Positions 1 to 8,829 of a stretch of 64,000 nt of DNA are shown here, one piece after another. The DNA comes from Thiomonas delicata. Its GTDB lineage: Bacteria > Pseudomonadota > Gammaproteobacteria > Burkholderiales > Burkholderiaceae_C. The first letter of the stretch is position 1, and each line of letters begins with the position of its first letter. The notes beneath the pieces are model-generated. The model was given only the letters and a program-made list of their open reading frames with translations, searched no databases and had not been told where the DNA came from. The stretch lies in NCBI RefSeq assembly GCF_900088825.1, contig NZ_LT592170.1:186001-250000 (forward strand), in the 5' to 3' direction. Both the position numbers and the translations under genes were made by a program.

Positions 1-1970
1 CCGGTATTCAGACCCCGACGGTGCGCATCCACAACCGTCCGGCGTACAACTCCGAATGCTTCGGCAACCGTGACATGGGCATTTTCGAGCTGAACAACAG
101 CTACGAGGATGCCGAATTGGCGGACGTCATCTGGTCCATCGGCAACAATCCTTACGAAAACCAGACGAACTACTTCCTCGTGCACTGGCTGCCCAATCTG
201 CAGGGCGGCACGGTGGACAAGAAGAAGAAAATGTTCCCTGGCGAACCGGTCGGTCCTGGCAAATTCATCTTCGTCGACCCGCGTCGCAATCCGTCGATTT
301 CGATTTGTGAGGATCTGGCCAAGGATCAAGTTCTGCACTTGGCGATCAATCCCGGCAGCGATGGCGCCCTGTTCAATGGCCTGCTGACCTACATCGTCGA
401 TCAAGGCTGGATCAATAAGGACTTCATTGCCAACCACACGGAAGGTTTCGAGGCGGCTGTCAAGGCCAACGCCATGTCGCTGGACGAATGCAGTCGCATC
501 ACCGGCGTTCCGGTGGCGCAGATCAAGCAGGCTGCAGAGTGGAGCTACAAACCCAAGGCTCCGGGTAAGCAGCCACGCACCATGCATGCCTTCGAGAAAG
601 GCATCATCTGGGGCAACAACAACTACGTCACTGAACAAGCCATCGGTGCCGTTGTCGTGGCCACGCACAATGTGGGCAGCCGACGTGGGACAGGCTGGGT
701 GCGCATGGGCGGTCACCAGGAAGGTTACACACGGCCCCCATATCCGGAACCCAAGTCCCGCTATCCGGCCGCCGACTTTCCCATTCCGCGCCATGACAAA
801 TTGATCGAGGTTGATACTTACCTCATCAATGGCAAGGGCAAGATGATGACGTTCTGGGCGTGCAACACCTTCCAGACTACCAACAATGCCCAGGCTCTGC
901 GCGAAGCCGTCATTCGCCGCAGTCAGATCGTCAAACAGGCCATGGGCCAGGCACGTGGCGCCACGCCCAAGGAGATGGTGGACGTGATCTACAAGGCGAC
1001 GCAAAAGGGCGGGTTGTTTGTCGGGATGATGGATATCTATCCCACCATGATTGCCGAGGCGGCCCATGTGATGTTTCCGGGCGCTCTGCCGGGAGAAATG
1101 AACCACACCTCGATGAACGGTGAGCGCCGCCTGCGCCTCTCCGAGAAATTCATCGACCCGCCCGGCGAGGCGCTTCCCGACTGCCTGATCGCCGCGCGCA
1201 TCGCCAACACCATTCGCGTGATGTACGAGGCCGAAGGCAATGCCAAGATGGCCAAGCGCTTCGAAGGGTTCGAGTGGACAACCCCAGAAGATGCCTTCAA
1301 TGATGGATTCCGCCAGGTCGGTCGACCGGGCGCGCCCAAAATCGACAGCGAGGGTTACGCCACGGGCTACATGGCCACGTATGCACTGCTGCGCAAAGCT
1401 GGCAACAACGGCGTGCAGATGCCGATCAAGCAGGTTGATGGAGACAAGCTGCTGGGTTCGCCGACGCTTTATCCCGACGACAAGTTCGACACGCCCAATG
1501 GCAAGATCCAGGTCTTTCCAGCGAAGTGGGATGGTTGGCTCAAACAGGCAGCCGAGGTCAAGGCCAAGTACAAATTCTGGATCAACAACGGCCGGTTCAA
1601 CGAAGTCTGGCAGTCTTGGTACAACAACCAATACGACCCCTTCATCATGGACCGTTACCCGATGGCGGTGATCCAGATGAATCCTGCGGATATGGCGACC
1701 CTCGGCGTCAAGCCGACCGATGTGGTCGAAATCTACAACGACTACGGCACCACGATGGCCATGGCCTACCCGGAGCCGACCATCAAGCCCAACCAGTCCT
1801 TCGTCGTCTTCGGCGCTCCCAAAGGTGTCGTGGGTTCCGTGGTGACCACCGCCACAGATGTGCATTTCCTCGAATATCACAAGGGAACCTGGGCCGACAT
1901 TCGCCGCGTCGGCTCGATGCCGGACTGGCAACGCACCGTCTCGACCAAGAGCCGCATGTACGGGGTTTGA
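1..1970 (+). CDS. aioA: Arsenite oxidase large (molybdopterin) subunit AioA, 5' end outside window
   Basis: This is the C-terminal 655 residues of the catalytic subunit of periplasmic arsenite oxidase, which oxidises arsenite to arsenate at a bis-molybdopterin centre. The reading frame is already open at base 3, so about 170 residues are missing on the left, including the cysteines that bind the [3Fe-4S] cluster. Family members are about 830 residues long. The visible part covers the molybdopterin oxidoreductase core and the C-terminal molybdopterin dinucleotide-binding domain (about the last 150 residues, with IYNDYGTT and [12 protein letters not shown]). Two hairpins follow, then a cytochrome c gene that probably encodes its electron acceptor. 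aioB should lie just upstream, outside the window. Identification rests on overall similarity as I recognise it. Confidence 0.95.
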   Translation, partial: GIQTPTVRIHNRPAYNSECFGNRDMGIFELNNSYEDAELADVIWSIGNNPYENQTNYFLVHWLPNLQGGTVDKKKKMFPGEPVGPGKFIFVDPRRNPSISICEDLAKDQVLHLAINPGSDGALFNGLLTYIVDQGWINKDFIANHTEGFEAAVKANAMSLDECSRITGVPVAQIKQAAEWSYKPKAPGKQPRTMHAFEKGIIWGNNNYVTEQAIGAVVVATHNVGSRRGTGWVRMGGHQEGYTRPPYPEPKSRYPAADFPIPRHDKLIEVDTYLINGKGKMMTFWACNTFQTTNNAQALREAVIRRSQIVKQAMGQARGATPKEMVDVIYKATQKGGLFVGMMDIYPTMIAEAAHVMFPGALPGEMNHTSMNGERRLRLSEKFIDPPGEALPDCLIAARIANTIRVMYEAEGNAKMAKRFEGFEWTTPEDAFNDGFRQVGRPGAPKIDSEGYATGYMATYALLRKAGNNGVQMPIKQVDGDKLLGSPTLYPDDKFDTPNGKIQVFPAKWDGWLKQAAEVKAKYKFWINNGRFNEVWQSWYNNQYDPFIMDRYPMAVIQMNPADMATLGVKPTDVVEIYNDYGTTMAMAYPEPTIKPNQSFVVFGAPKGVVGSVVTTATDVHFLEYHKGTWADIRRVGSMPDWQRTVSTKSRMYGV

Positions 1971-1980
1971 ATCGTTCCAA

Positions 1981-2010
1981 TTCTCCCAGGCCACGGCGGC
2001 CTCGGGAGAA
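1981..2010 (+). other. Stable hairpin downstream of aioA
   Basis: TTCTCCC pairs with GGGAGAA, and after a one-base bulge AGGCC pairs with GGCCT around a 5-base loop. There is no T-run, so it is not itself an intrinsic terminator. It sits 10 bases after the aioA stop and may protect the 3' end of aioBA mRNA or mark a processing site. Confidence 0.5.
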
Positions 2011-2039
2011 CCGCTGTCCTCCTCGGGCGGCAGTTCCTT

Positions 2040-2066
2040 GGGCTCCTACGCTGGGGCCCTTTTTTT
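2040..2066 (+). terminator. Intrinsic terminator between aioA and the cytochrome c gene
   Basis: GGGCTCC (2040-2046) pairs with GGGGCCC (2053-2059), one G-T wobble, around a 6-base loop, and is followed at once by seven T residues. This is a textbook rho-independent terminator. It lies between aioA and the next gene of what should be one operon, so it probably lowers read-through rather than ending the operon. Confidence 0.75.
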
Positions 2067-2089
2067 GAATGCGGGAGGAGGTGCATTCC

Positions 2090-2428
2090 ATGTCAACCCA
2101 TCAACCGAGAATCACGATGAAAAAGTTCTTTTTGTGCACATCTCTGGCCCTGTTCGCAGCCCAGGCCTGGGCCGCCCCTGACATGCTGGCTCTGGCCAAG
2201 CAGAAGAACTGCCTGGCCTGCCATGCAGTGGACGCCAAGATCGTCGGCCCCGCCTACAAGGCCGTGGCCGAAAAATACGCGGGCAAGCCCGGTGCCGAAC
2301 AGATGCTGGTCAACGCCGTGCTGCACGGCCATGTCGGCACCTGGGGTCAGGTGCCGATGCCGGCCAACACCGATGTCACCCCGGCGCAGGCCAAGCAATT
2401 GGTGGCATGGATCCTGAGCCTGAAATAA
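2090..2428 (+). CDS. Periplasmic monohaem c-type cytochrome (class I, c552-like)
   Basis: Small exported cytochrome, 112 residues from this start. A short hydrophobic signal segment (about residues 12-28, ending AWA) precedes the mature protein. The haem motif CLACH is at 41-45, the axial methionine is Met90 in VPMP, and the C-terminal helix is intact. I chose ATG 2090 because GGGAGGAGG lies 8 bases upstream. ATG 2117 (MKKFF...) gives a more classical signal peptide but a weaker ribosome site. Its position after aioA fits the Cyt1 gene of the Thiomonas aio operon, which would take electrons from arsenite oxidase. A close copy is embedded in the fusion gene at 2937-4142. Confidence 0.85.
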   Translation: MSTHQPRITMKKFFLCTSLALFAAQAWAAPDMLALAKQKNCLACHAVDAKIVGPAYKAVAEKYAGKPGAEQMLVNAVLHGHVGTWGQVPMPANTDVTPAQAKQLVAWILSLK

Positions 2429-2452
2429 AGCAGCAGGACAGAAAACGGAACG

Positions 2453-2483
2453 GCCGGTGGCGTCACCCCATGGCGCCTCCGGC
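2453..2483 (+). other. Inverted repeat between the cytochrome and aioF genes
   Basis: GCCGGTGGCG and CGCCTCCGGC can pair with one mismatch around an 11-base loop. No T-run follows. It may be an attenuator or RNA-processing site; function is inferred only from position in the 114-base gap. Confidence 0.35.
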
Positions 2484-2542
2484 TGGCATGATCCAAGCCC
2501 GCAACCTCGCAGGGAGTTCCCTTCATTCCACCCCCGGAAACC

Positions 2543-2899
2543 ATGCACCACGAACTTCCTTTTTCCAGTGGCGCTGACCGTCGCGCACGAGCCACCGGCA
2601 AGCTCCGTAGCACGGACGAGGACGACGTCGCCGCCGTCTTCGAGGCGGCCGCCGAACTGTTCGCCGCGCTGTCATCCCCGATGCGATTGAGCATCGTCTG
2701 CCACCTGCGCGAGCAGGACATGAACGTGCAGCAGATTGCCAACCGGATCGGCAGCAGCCAGCCCAACACGTCCCTGCATTTGCGCCAACTGCACCAGATC
2801 GGCATTGTGGATCGGTCGAGGAGCGGTCAGTCGGTGACGTACCGCATCCGCAACACCTTCGTGGCCGATCTGTGCAAGATCGTTTGCCCAGGCCATTGA
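2543..2899 (+). CDS. aioF: ArsR/SmtB-family regulator, AioF-like
   Basis: A 118-residue winged-helix regulator. The DNA-binding core spans about 35-105 (LFAALSSPMRLSIVCHL, then IGSSQPNTSLHLRQLHQIGIV as the recognition region). Cysteines are Cys53, Cys111 and Cys115; the C-terminal CxxxC pair is a likely arsenic-binding site. In Thiomonas arsenitoxydans the aio operon encodes such a protein, AioF, between two cytochrome genes, and it binds the aio promoter region when loaded with arsenic. The same position here supports the name. It differs from the ArsR of the ars operon at 21901-22272, which carries a CC-x6-C motif. A paralogue lies at 4464-4805. Confidence 0.85.
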   Translation: MHHELPFSSGADRRARATGKLRSTDEDDVAAVFEAAAELFAALSSPMRLSIVCHLREQDMNVQQIANRIGSSQPNTSLHLRQLHQIGIVDRSRSGQSVTYRIRNTFVADLCKIVCPGH

Positions 2900-2936
2900 G
2901 GGCGCGTGCAACAGCACTTGATCAGACCTCACCGCC

Positions 2937-4142
2937 ATGCATACCCCACCAGCCTCGCGCTCCAAACCCACACCCACGCACGAACTGCCGTTCGGGGCGA
3001 CCCTGCGCAAGCTGCTCCTGATCATCCCGGCGAGCTTCGCGCTGCCCGTGATCGTCCTGCTTCTGATCGCTTCCTACCTGTCCAACACAGTGGGACCAAA
3101 CCCGGATTCGTCGCCGATGTCCACCCGCGCCATCGTTCGGCGCATTGCACCAGTGGCACAACTCGTGGTCGCATCCGGCCCTCGAATGGCCGAAAAGTGG
3201 AACGCCGCCTCGCTCTCCGCGGCAGCGCCGACACCGAACGCCCAGGCCAAGACACCGGCCACCGCCCACGCACCTGTGGGCGGCACCAGCGCTTCGGCCA
3301 TGCTGACCCTGGCCCGGCGGAAGAACTGCCTGACCTGCCATACCGCCGATCACAAGGTCGTCGGCCCCGCGTACGAGGCCGTGGCCGAGAAATACGCGGG
3401 CAAACCCGGTGCCGAGCAGATGCTGGTCAATGCGGTGCTGCACGGCCACGTCGGCACCTGGGGCCAGGTGCCGACGCCGGCCGAACCGGGGACCAACTCG
3501 ATCGAGCTGCCCTCGGCATATTTTGACTTTCCTATGTCCAACGCCATGACTCTCGCGGAACCGATCGACTACGCCGAACTCATTTGCGAGCTCGTGCGCA
3601 AACGCCAGCAGACCTCACCCAAGCGGCTGGGCGAACCCGGCCCAGATGCCGGGCAGGTTCGCGAACTCTTCACCGCCGCTGCACAGGCGCCCGACCACGG
3701 TTTGATCCTGCCCTGGCGCTTCGTGCATGTCTCGGACGCCGGGCGCCAGCGGCTCGGCGAGGCGTTCGTGCAAGCCCTGCTCGAACGCGACCCCGACGCC
3801 ACCGCGCAGCAACGCTCCGAGGCACGGGCCAAGGCTGCGCGCGCGCCCTTCCTGGCGCTGGCCATCGCCCGCCCGCACGACGATGCCAGCCCCGAGATCC
3901 CGCCGCGCGAGCGCCTGGTCTCGCTCGGCTGTGCACTGCAAAACATGCTGCTGCTGGCGCACGCCCATGGCTTCGGCGCCGGGCTGGTCAGCGGGCAGGC
4001 GATGGAGTCGAGAGCCTTGCGCGACTTGTTCAGGCTTGCCGACAACGAACAAGCGGTTTGCTTCATCGCTGTCGGCACGGTGGCCAAAGCCAAGACCAGC
4101 CGGGTGCGCCCGTCGCCTGTCGATTTCGTCGAGACGTTGTGA
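2937..4142 (+). CDS. Fusion of membrane-anchored, degenerate cytochrome c with a nitroreductase-family domain
   Basis: One uninterrupted frame of 401 residues. Residues 26-48 are a membrane anchor, 50-115 an Ala/Pro-rich linker, and 116-182 a cytochrome domain nearly identical in DNA to the upstream cytochrome, with haem motif CLTCH at 131-135. Two features expected of that cytochrome are gone: the axial methionine is Thr180 (ACG where the paralogue has ATG) and the C-terminal helix is replaced by an unrelated stretch at 183-199. From about 204 to the end a nitroreductase-type flavin domain follows (APDHGLILPWRFVHV, GFGAGLVSG). In-frame ATGs at 3534 and 3546 could start a stand-alone nitroreductase, but no clear ribosome site precedes them. 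This occupies the Cyt2 position of the Thiomonas aio operon. Whether haem is attached and whether the fusion is translated intact are unknown. Confidence 0.8.
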   Translation: MHTPPASRSKPTPTHELPFGATLRKLLLIIPASFALPVIVLLLIASYLSNTVGPNPDSSPMSTRAIVRRIAPVAQLVVASGPRMAEKWNAASLSAAAPTPNAQAKTPATAHAPVGGTSASAMLTLARRKNCLTCHTADHKVVGPAYEAVAEKYAGKPGAEQMLVNAVLHGHVGTWGQVPTPAEPGTNSIELPSAYFDFPMSNAMTLAEPIDYAELICELVRKRQQTSPKRLGEPGPDAGQVRELFTAAAQAPDHGLILPWRFVHVSDAGRQRLGEAFVQALLERDPDATAQQRSEARAKAARAPFLALAIARPHDDASPEIPPRERLVSLGCALQNMLLLAHAHGFGAGLVSGQAMESRALRDLFRLADNEQAVCFIAVGTVAKAKTSRVRPSPVDFVETL

Positions 4143-4170
4143 AACTTTCAGTCGACGCACGGAGATTTCG

Positions 4171-4467
4171 ATGCAGACATCGCCCCGAAAAACCACCCAC
4201 CAAGTCGTGTATTTCGCCCAGAGTTTTCACCGCGGCGAGCCGGAGCAGCGCAGCATGATGCTGGCCATCGGCTCCCAAGGCTATGTCGAAGCGGCAGCGC
4301 GCGCGCACCGTGATTTGCATCCCGAGGACGGCGTTGCCGTCTATCGGGCACTCATGGACGAGCCCACACCGATGAGCTATCGCCTTGTGGACTACTTCAG
4401 TTCCGAGCTCGGCGAAGCCTGGCATGAGGGTTTCGCCCCGCACTACCAGCATGGATTGCTCGAGTGA
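4171..4467 (+). CDS. Small conserved-looking protein of unknown function in the aio cluster
   Basis: A 98-residue soluble protein that I do not recognise. It starts at ATG 4171 with GGAG six bases upstream, and its stop overlaps the GTG start of the next ArsR-type gene (GTGA). This suggests translational coupling and a role tied to that regulator. It has no signal peptide, membrane segment or cysteines; the sequence is rich in Glu, His and Tyr (PEQRSMMLAIGSQGY, YFSSELGEAWHEGF). Good start signals and tight packing argue that it is a real gene. Confidence 0.65.
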   Translation: MQTSPRKTTHQVVYFAQSFHRGEPEQRSMMLAIGSQGYVEAAARAHRDLHPEDGVAVYRALMDEPTPMSYRLVDYFSSELGEAWHEGFAPHYQHGLLE

Positions 4468-4805
4468 CGCACGCCCCGCAGATTTTTGCCAACACCCTCG
4501 CGACGACCGACCAGGCCCAAGAAGGTGACGCACTGGAGGCGGTGTTCCAGGAGGCCGCCGAACTCTTCGCCGCACTCGCCTGCCCGACGCGGTTGCAGAT
4601 CGTCTGCCAGTTGCGCCACGGCGACCAGACCGTGCATGGACTGGTTGACTGCATCGACAGTTCCCAACCCAATATCTCGGGCCATCTGCGCCTGCTCAGA
4701 CAGGCCGGCATCGTGCGCCGCGAGCGTAGCGGGCGACAGGTCACGTACCGCCTGAGCAGCACACTGGCCGACGCCTTGTGCGCAGCAGTCTGCATCGTCA
4801 ACTGA
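4464..4805 (+). CDS. Second ArsR/SmtB-family regulator, paralogue of AioF
   Basis: 113 residues, GTG start overlapping the stop of the preceding gene. The winged helix covers about 33-100, with recognition region [21 protein letters not shown]. Cysteines are at 40, 48, 63, 106 and 110. The C-terminal CxxxC (106/110) matches Cys111/Cys115 of the AioF-like protein and the rest of the fold aligns well, so this is probably a duplicate. It may bind As(III) or a related metalloid and control the molybdenum-cofactor genes just downstream or the aio promoter; that role is inferred from position only. Confidence 0.8.
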   Translation: MTHAPQIFANTLATTDQAQEGDALEAVFQEAAELFAALACPTRLQIVCQLRHGDQTVHGLVDCIDSSQPNISGHLRLLRQAGIVRRERSGRQVTYRLSSTLADALCAAVCIVN

Positions 4806-4846
4806 GATGCCGCACGCGCTGCATCCATCCCGCCCTCAGCCCCTGT

Positions 4847-5983
4847 ATGTCCGAGCGAACCATTCCCATCGTCGATCACCGCTACGCCTCCAGCGTGCCG
4901 GCCGTTCCCGCGCACTCCCTCGCGCCCGGTGCGCTGCTGGCCGACAAGTTGGGCCGGCCGCTGCACGATCTGCGCATCTCCATCACCGATCGCTGCAATT
5001 TCCGCTGCACCTATTGCATGCCCAAAGAGGTGTTCGACGCGCATTACGAATTCCTGCGCCACGCCGATCTGCTGCGCTTCGAGGAAATCGAGCGCCTGGC
5101 GCGCGTGTTCGTCGGCTTGGGCGTGCGCAAGCTGCGCATCACCGGCGGTGAGCCGCTGCTGCGCAAGGGCGTGGAGGACCTGGTGGCCATGCTCGCCGCC
5201 ATCCGCACGCCGGACGGCGAGCCGGTGGAACTGACCATGACCACCAACGCCTCCATCCTCGCGCGCAAGGCCGAAGCACTGGCGCGGGCCGGTTTGCACC
5301 GCGTGACCGTGAGCCTGGACGCCATTGACGACGCCGTCTTCCGCCGCATGAACGATATGGACTTTCCGGTGCAAACCGTGCTGGAAGGCATCGCCGCGGC
5401 GCAGGCCGCCGGACTGCATCCGGTGAAGGTGAACATGGTGGTGCAGCGCGGTGTGAACGACGACCAGATTCTGCCCATGATCGAGCATTTCCGCGGCAGC
5501 GGCGTCGTGCTGCGCTTCATCGAATTCATGGACGTGGGCAACACCAACGGCTGGCGCATGGATCAGGTGCTGCCCTCGGCCGAGTTGCTGGCGCGCATTG
5601 CCCAGCGCCACCCGCTGCACGCGCTCGACCCCACCGTGCTGGGCGAAACCGCCGAGCGCTGGCTGCTGGACGACGGCAGCCTTGAAATTGGCGCCATCTC
5701 CAGCGTCACCCAGGCCTTTTGCCACGACTGCAACCGCGCCCGCTTGTCGATGGAAGGCAAGCTCTACCTTTGCCTCTTCGCCAGCCACGGCCACGACCTG
5801 CGCGCCCTGCTGCGCGGCGACGCGCAGCAGGGCATACAACAGGCGAGCGACGCCGACTTGCAGGCCGCCCTCGCCCAAGTCTGGAGCCGGCGTGACGATC
5901 GCTATTCCGAGTTGCGCGGGTTTGATGGCGCAGGCTTGCTGCAGGCCGTGCGCAAGCCCGAGATGTTTGCCATCGGAGGGTGA
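4847..5983 (+). CDS. moaA: GTP 3',8-cyclase MoaA (molybdenum cofactor synthesis)
   Basis: Radical-SAM enzyme of 378 residues that starts molybdopterin synthesis by rearranging GTP. The first Fe-S site is CNFRCTYC (Cys50, 54, 57) and the second, C-terminal cluster is Cys292, 295 and 309 (CHDC...CLF). The ITGGEPLLR motif and the C-terminal Gly-Gly (FAIGG) are present. I start it at ATG 4847 because MoaA proteins begin shortly before this point; the extra upstream residues in frame look non-coding. It lies 41 bases after the ArsR gene and 4 bases before moeA. Together with moeA, moaD and moaE it probably supplies cofactor for arsenite oxidase. Confidence 0.93.
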   Translation: MSERTIPIVDHRYASSVPAVPAHSLAPGALLADKLGRPLHDLRISITDRCNFRCTYCMPKEVFDAHYEFLRHADLLRFEEIERLARVFVGLGVRKLRITGGEPLLRKGVEDLVAMLAAIRTPDGEPVELTMTTNASILARKAEALARAGLHRVTVSLDAIDDAVFRRMNDMDFPVQTVLEGIAAAQAAGLHPVKVNMVVQRGVNDDQILPMIEHFRGSGVVLRFIEFMDVGNTNGWRMDQVLPSAELLARIAQRHPLHALDPTVLGETAERWLLDDGSLEIGAISSVTQAFCHDCNRARLSMEGKLYLCLFASHGHDLRALLRGDAQQGIQQASDADLQAALAQVWSRRDDRYSELRGFDGAGLLQAVRKPEMFAIGG

Positions 5984-5987
5984 GCGC

Positions 5988-7283
5988 ATGTCCGCAAGCC
6001 TGACGTTTCCTGATCTCGCCGCCGTCGTCTGTTGCGTCGGCAGCTACGACCCCGACGCCCTGCGCGTCGATCAGGTGCAGGACATCATCGCCTGTTTTGT
6101 ACGCTCCGTGCGCACCGCCGAGCGCGTCGATATTCGCGCCGCGCTCGGGCGCGTGCTCGCCGCAGACGTCATCGCTCCGTTCGACGTGCCCTCGCACGAC
6201 AACGCCGGCATGGACGGCTACGCGCTGCGCGGCGCCGATCTGGCGGCCGGCGGCGCGGCGGCGCCCACAGTTGTCGGCAAAGGTTTGGCCGGCCATGCCT
6301 ACACCGGCGCCGTGCCGAGCGGCGCCTGCGTGCGCATCATGACCGGCGCCGTCATGCCCGAAGGCTGCGACACCGTCGTGCCGCAGGAATTCGTGCGCTT
6401 GGAAGGCGACGTCGTGCACATCCCTGCAGGCGTGCTCAAGCCAGGCGACAACGCCCGCCAGCGTGGTGAAGACCTGCGCGCCGGTCAACCCGCACTGGCT
6501 GTGGGCAAGCTGCTGCGCCCGGCCGATATCGGGCTGGTTGCATCGCTCGGCTTACCTGAAGTAATGGTGTGGCGCAAGCTGCGCGTGGCCTTCATGTCCA
6601 CTGGGGATGAACTGCGCAGCCTGGGCGAGCCACCCGCGCAAGGCAGCGTGTACGACAGCAATCGCTACACCCTCTGGGCCATGCTCACGCGCCTGGGCTG
6701 CGACGTGCTCGACCTCGGCGTGGTGCGCGACGATCCCGCGCTGCTCGAAGCCGCGCTGCGCCAGGTTTGCGAAAACGCCGACGCCGTCATCACCTCCGGC
6801 GGTGTGTCGGTAGGCGAAGCCGACCATTTGCGCGCCGTCATGGCCAAACTCGGCGACGTAGCCTTCTGGCGCATCGCGATGCGCCCGGGACGTCCAATGG
6901 CTTTCGGCCGCATCGCCAGCGGGGTGCACACAGCGGTGCTGTTCGGCCTGCCGGGCAACCCGGTGGCGGTCATGGTGACCTTTTACGCCTTCGTGCGCGA
7001 GGCGCTGCTGCGCATGATGGGCGCTAGCCCCAAGCCGCAGCCACTGCTGCCGGTGCGCGCACTGCATGCGATCCGCAAGCGCCCGGGCCGCACCGAATAC
7101 CAACGCGCCGTGCTCGAGGCCCAAGCGGACGGCGGCTGGGGAGCACGCACCACTGGCGATCAGGGCTCTGGCATCCTACGCTCGATGAGCGCGGCACACG
7201 GCCTGCTGGTGCTGCCCCACGACCAGGGTGGCATCGACGCCGGGAAGATGGTCGATTTCCTGCCGTTCGAAGGGCTGGTGTGA
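5988..7283 (+). CDS. moeA: Molybdopterin molybdenumtransferase MoeA
   Basis: 431 residues, the usual MoeA length. It inserts molybdate into adenylylated molybdopterin. The N-terminal region carries the family motif DNAGMDGYAL, the middle TGDEL and ITSGGVSVGEADH, and the C-terminal part the LFGLPGNPVAV signature. ATG 5988 has GGAGGG from the end of moaA as its ribosome site, so the two genes are probably translationally linked. Dedicated moa/moe copies beside molybdoenzyme genes are common. The genome presumably has general copies elsewhere, since moaC and mogA/moaB are not seen here. Confidence 0.93.
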   Translation: MSASLTFPDLAAVVCCVGSYDPDALRVDQVQDIIACFVRSVRTAERVDIRAALGRVLAADVIAPFDVPSHDNAGMDGYALRGADLAAGGAAAPTVVGKGLAGHAYTGAVPSGACVRIMTGAVMPEGCDTVVPQEFVRLEGDVVHIPAGVLKPGDNARQRGEDLRAGQPALAVGKLLRPADIGLVASLGLPEVMVWRKLRVAFMSTGDELRSLGEPPAQGSVYDSNRYTLWAMLTRLGCDVLDLGVVRDDPALLEAALRQVCENADAVITSGGVSVGEADHLRAVMAKLGDVAFWRIAMRPGRPMAFGRIASGVHTAVLFGLPGNPVAVMVTFYAFVREALLRMMGASPKPQPLLPVRALHAIRKRPGRTEYQRAVLEAQADGGWGARTTGDQGSGILRSMSAAHGLLVLPHDQGGIDAGKMVDFLPFEGLV

Positions 7284-7419
7284 TGCGAATCTTGCAAACG
7301 CGTCGCGGCCAGCGTCTCGTGGAATCGGTGTCCGTTTGGCTGTGGGCGAGACAAGAGGGTTTCCCGCGGACAAGATCGCGCGTCGAGCGTGTCCTGGGGC
7401 AAACATGCGGAGGCGACGG

Positions 7420-7914
7420 ATGAAACCGACCCACCAGGAACAGCTTGCACTCGAGGTGATGTTGGCTCTGGCCAGGGCGCGCAGTGGGTCCACCAGCGTG
7501 CGGGATCTCGGAGCGGCGCTGCAGATGGCCCCGTCCACCCTGAAAACCTTGTTCGAGCGCTTGATGGACGCAGGACTGCTGCGCTGCAAGTCCGCCCCTG
7601 ATGATTGTTATGGGCTGGCACGCGCGCCACGTTGGATCACCGCGGCGGATATCGTCCTGGCGAGCCAACAAGGGCCTGGTGAGGCCGCCCATGGCCGGCT
7701 GATCGGAGCGCGGAACCGGGCCAGCCTGGAGGCCACCGCCTTGCGGGCACTCGAGACGGCCTTGAATCGCTGCAGCCTGGAGTTTTTACAAGCGATCACG
7801 CTGCAGGATCTTGCTCGGGGTGCGCCATGTTGCGGGAAGACGCGTTCCCATGCGCTGCAGGCTGTGCCAAGGCATCGCCGCTTTGTCGCAAGCCAACCCG
7901 GAGCGCGAACGTGA
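7420..7914 (+). CDS. Rrf2-like winged-helix transcription regulator
   Basis: 164 residues. The N-terminal 85 resemble the Rrf2 family DNA-binding domain (LALEVMLALA, a helix-turn-helix with MAPSTLKTLFERLMDAGLL, then a wing ending in ITAADIVLAS), and the C-terminal LEFLQAITLQDLA fits the same family. The Cys triad of Fe-S Rrf2 proteins such as IscR or NsrR is not clearly present. I start it at ATG 7420, with GGAGG six bases upstream; ATG 7405 is possible. Its stop shares one base with the ATG of the FNR-type gene, so the two regulators are probably made together. The 136 bases between moeA and this gene could hold a promoter. Confidence 0.65.
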   Translation: MKPTHQEQLALEVMLALARARSGSTSVRDLGAALQMAPSTLKTLFERLMDAGLLRCKSAPDDCYGLARAPRWITAADIVLASQQGPGEAAHGRLIGARNRASLEATALRALETALNRCSLEFLQAITLQDLARGAPCCGKTRSHALQAVPRHRRFVASQPGART

Positions 7915-8807
7915 TGAGCCGACAGCACGAGAGTGAGGGCGTACGCAAGGGTTGCGCCCAATGCCACCAATGCGCAATACGCGCACAGTGCATCTTCAAG
8001 CATTGGCCCCTGGAGGAGCTGAACGCTGTTGCCGAGAATATTGACGACGTGCAATACGGCCCACGGCAAGTACTCTACGAGCCTGGGAAGCGCGGCGACC
8101 ATGTTTACGTGATCCGCACCGATCTCGTCACGCTGGCTTGCATCGAACCCGACGGCCAGCGCCGGATCTCCCGGGTCGCCAAACGCGGGGACGTGATCGG
8201 ACTGGAGAGTCTGGTCACCCAGCCCTTTCTGCATCGGGCTTCGTCCGTCAAAACCGTGCGGGTCTGCCGCATCCCCATCACACGGCTCCAGGACAAGGAC
8301 GCAGGGCGGTGCGATGGGGGTCTGGACATGATGGAGCGTTGGCATCGCGCCCTGCAGCAGGCGGACGACTGGTCCTGCCTCTACGGGGGGCAGCGCCCCG
8401 TTGTGCCCCGGATGGCGCAATTGATCTTGGCGCTGACGGATCCGCCGTGGAGCGAGACGCTGTTGCTGCCCAAGCTGGACGATCTGGCTGCCCTGCTCGG
8501 CGTGGCGATGGAGTCGGCCAGCAGAGCCTTGTCTCAACTCAGGCAGCGCGGTTGGCTTGTGCGGCTGGGGCACGGCCGCTACGCCATCGAACGCGATGCG
8601 CTGGATGCCTATGTGCAGGTCCGAAAGCCGCTTTCGGCCCGGCAGCGCCGCGCGGGTATTGCGTCTGGCGCCAAGAGGCCGCAAGCTGAAGCGGGCTCTA
8701 CTCCGGCCACGCAGGCATCATCCCTGCCCACCGTTCCTCACCGCCGGTCCGGCGGTCAATTTGTCGGCATGGATCATGCACCCGTGCAGAACCGGCATCT
8801 GCCTTGA
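7914..8807 (+). CDS. FNR-type Crp/Fnr regulator with conserved Fe-S cysteines
   Basis: 297 residues from ATG 7914. The N-terminal cluster CAQCHQCAIRAQC gives Cys17, Cys20 and Cys26 in the C-x2-C-x5-C spacing of E. coli FNR. Cys118 in RVCRIPI aligns with FNR Cys122 (VCEIPF). A cyclic-nucleotide-type beta-barrel covers about 40-140. The recognition helix at about 200 has the order E-x-x-S-R (MESASRAL), as in FNR, predicting TTGAT half-sites. The last 55 residues are a low-complexity tail not seen in FNR. An oxygen- or NO-sensing role is inferred. A near-consensus target lies at 14239-14252. It is packed between the Rrf2-like gene and moaD. Confidence 0.85.
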   Translation: MSRQHESEGVRKGCAQCHQCAIRAQCIFKHWPLEELNAVAENIDDVQYGPRQVLYEPGKRGDHVYVIRTDLVTLACIEPDGQRRISRVAKRGDVIGLESLVTQPFLHRASSVKTVRVCRIPITRLQDKDAGRCDGGLDMMERWHRALQQADDWSCLYGGQRPVVPRMAQLILALTDPPWSETLLLPKLDDLAALLGVAMESASRALSQLRQRGWLVRLGHGRYAIERDALDAYVQVRKPLSARQRRAGIASGAKRPQAEAGSTPATQASSLPTVPHRRSGGQFVGMDHAPVQNRHLP

Positions 8808-8829
8808 TTTCCTTATCCTGGAGGTTCCC

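Noticed and set aside
4397-5989. A 530-codon minus-strand frame opposite arsR-type gene and moaA
   Set aside because: Antisense shadow of moaA, which has complete catalytic motifs on the + strand.
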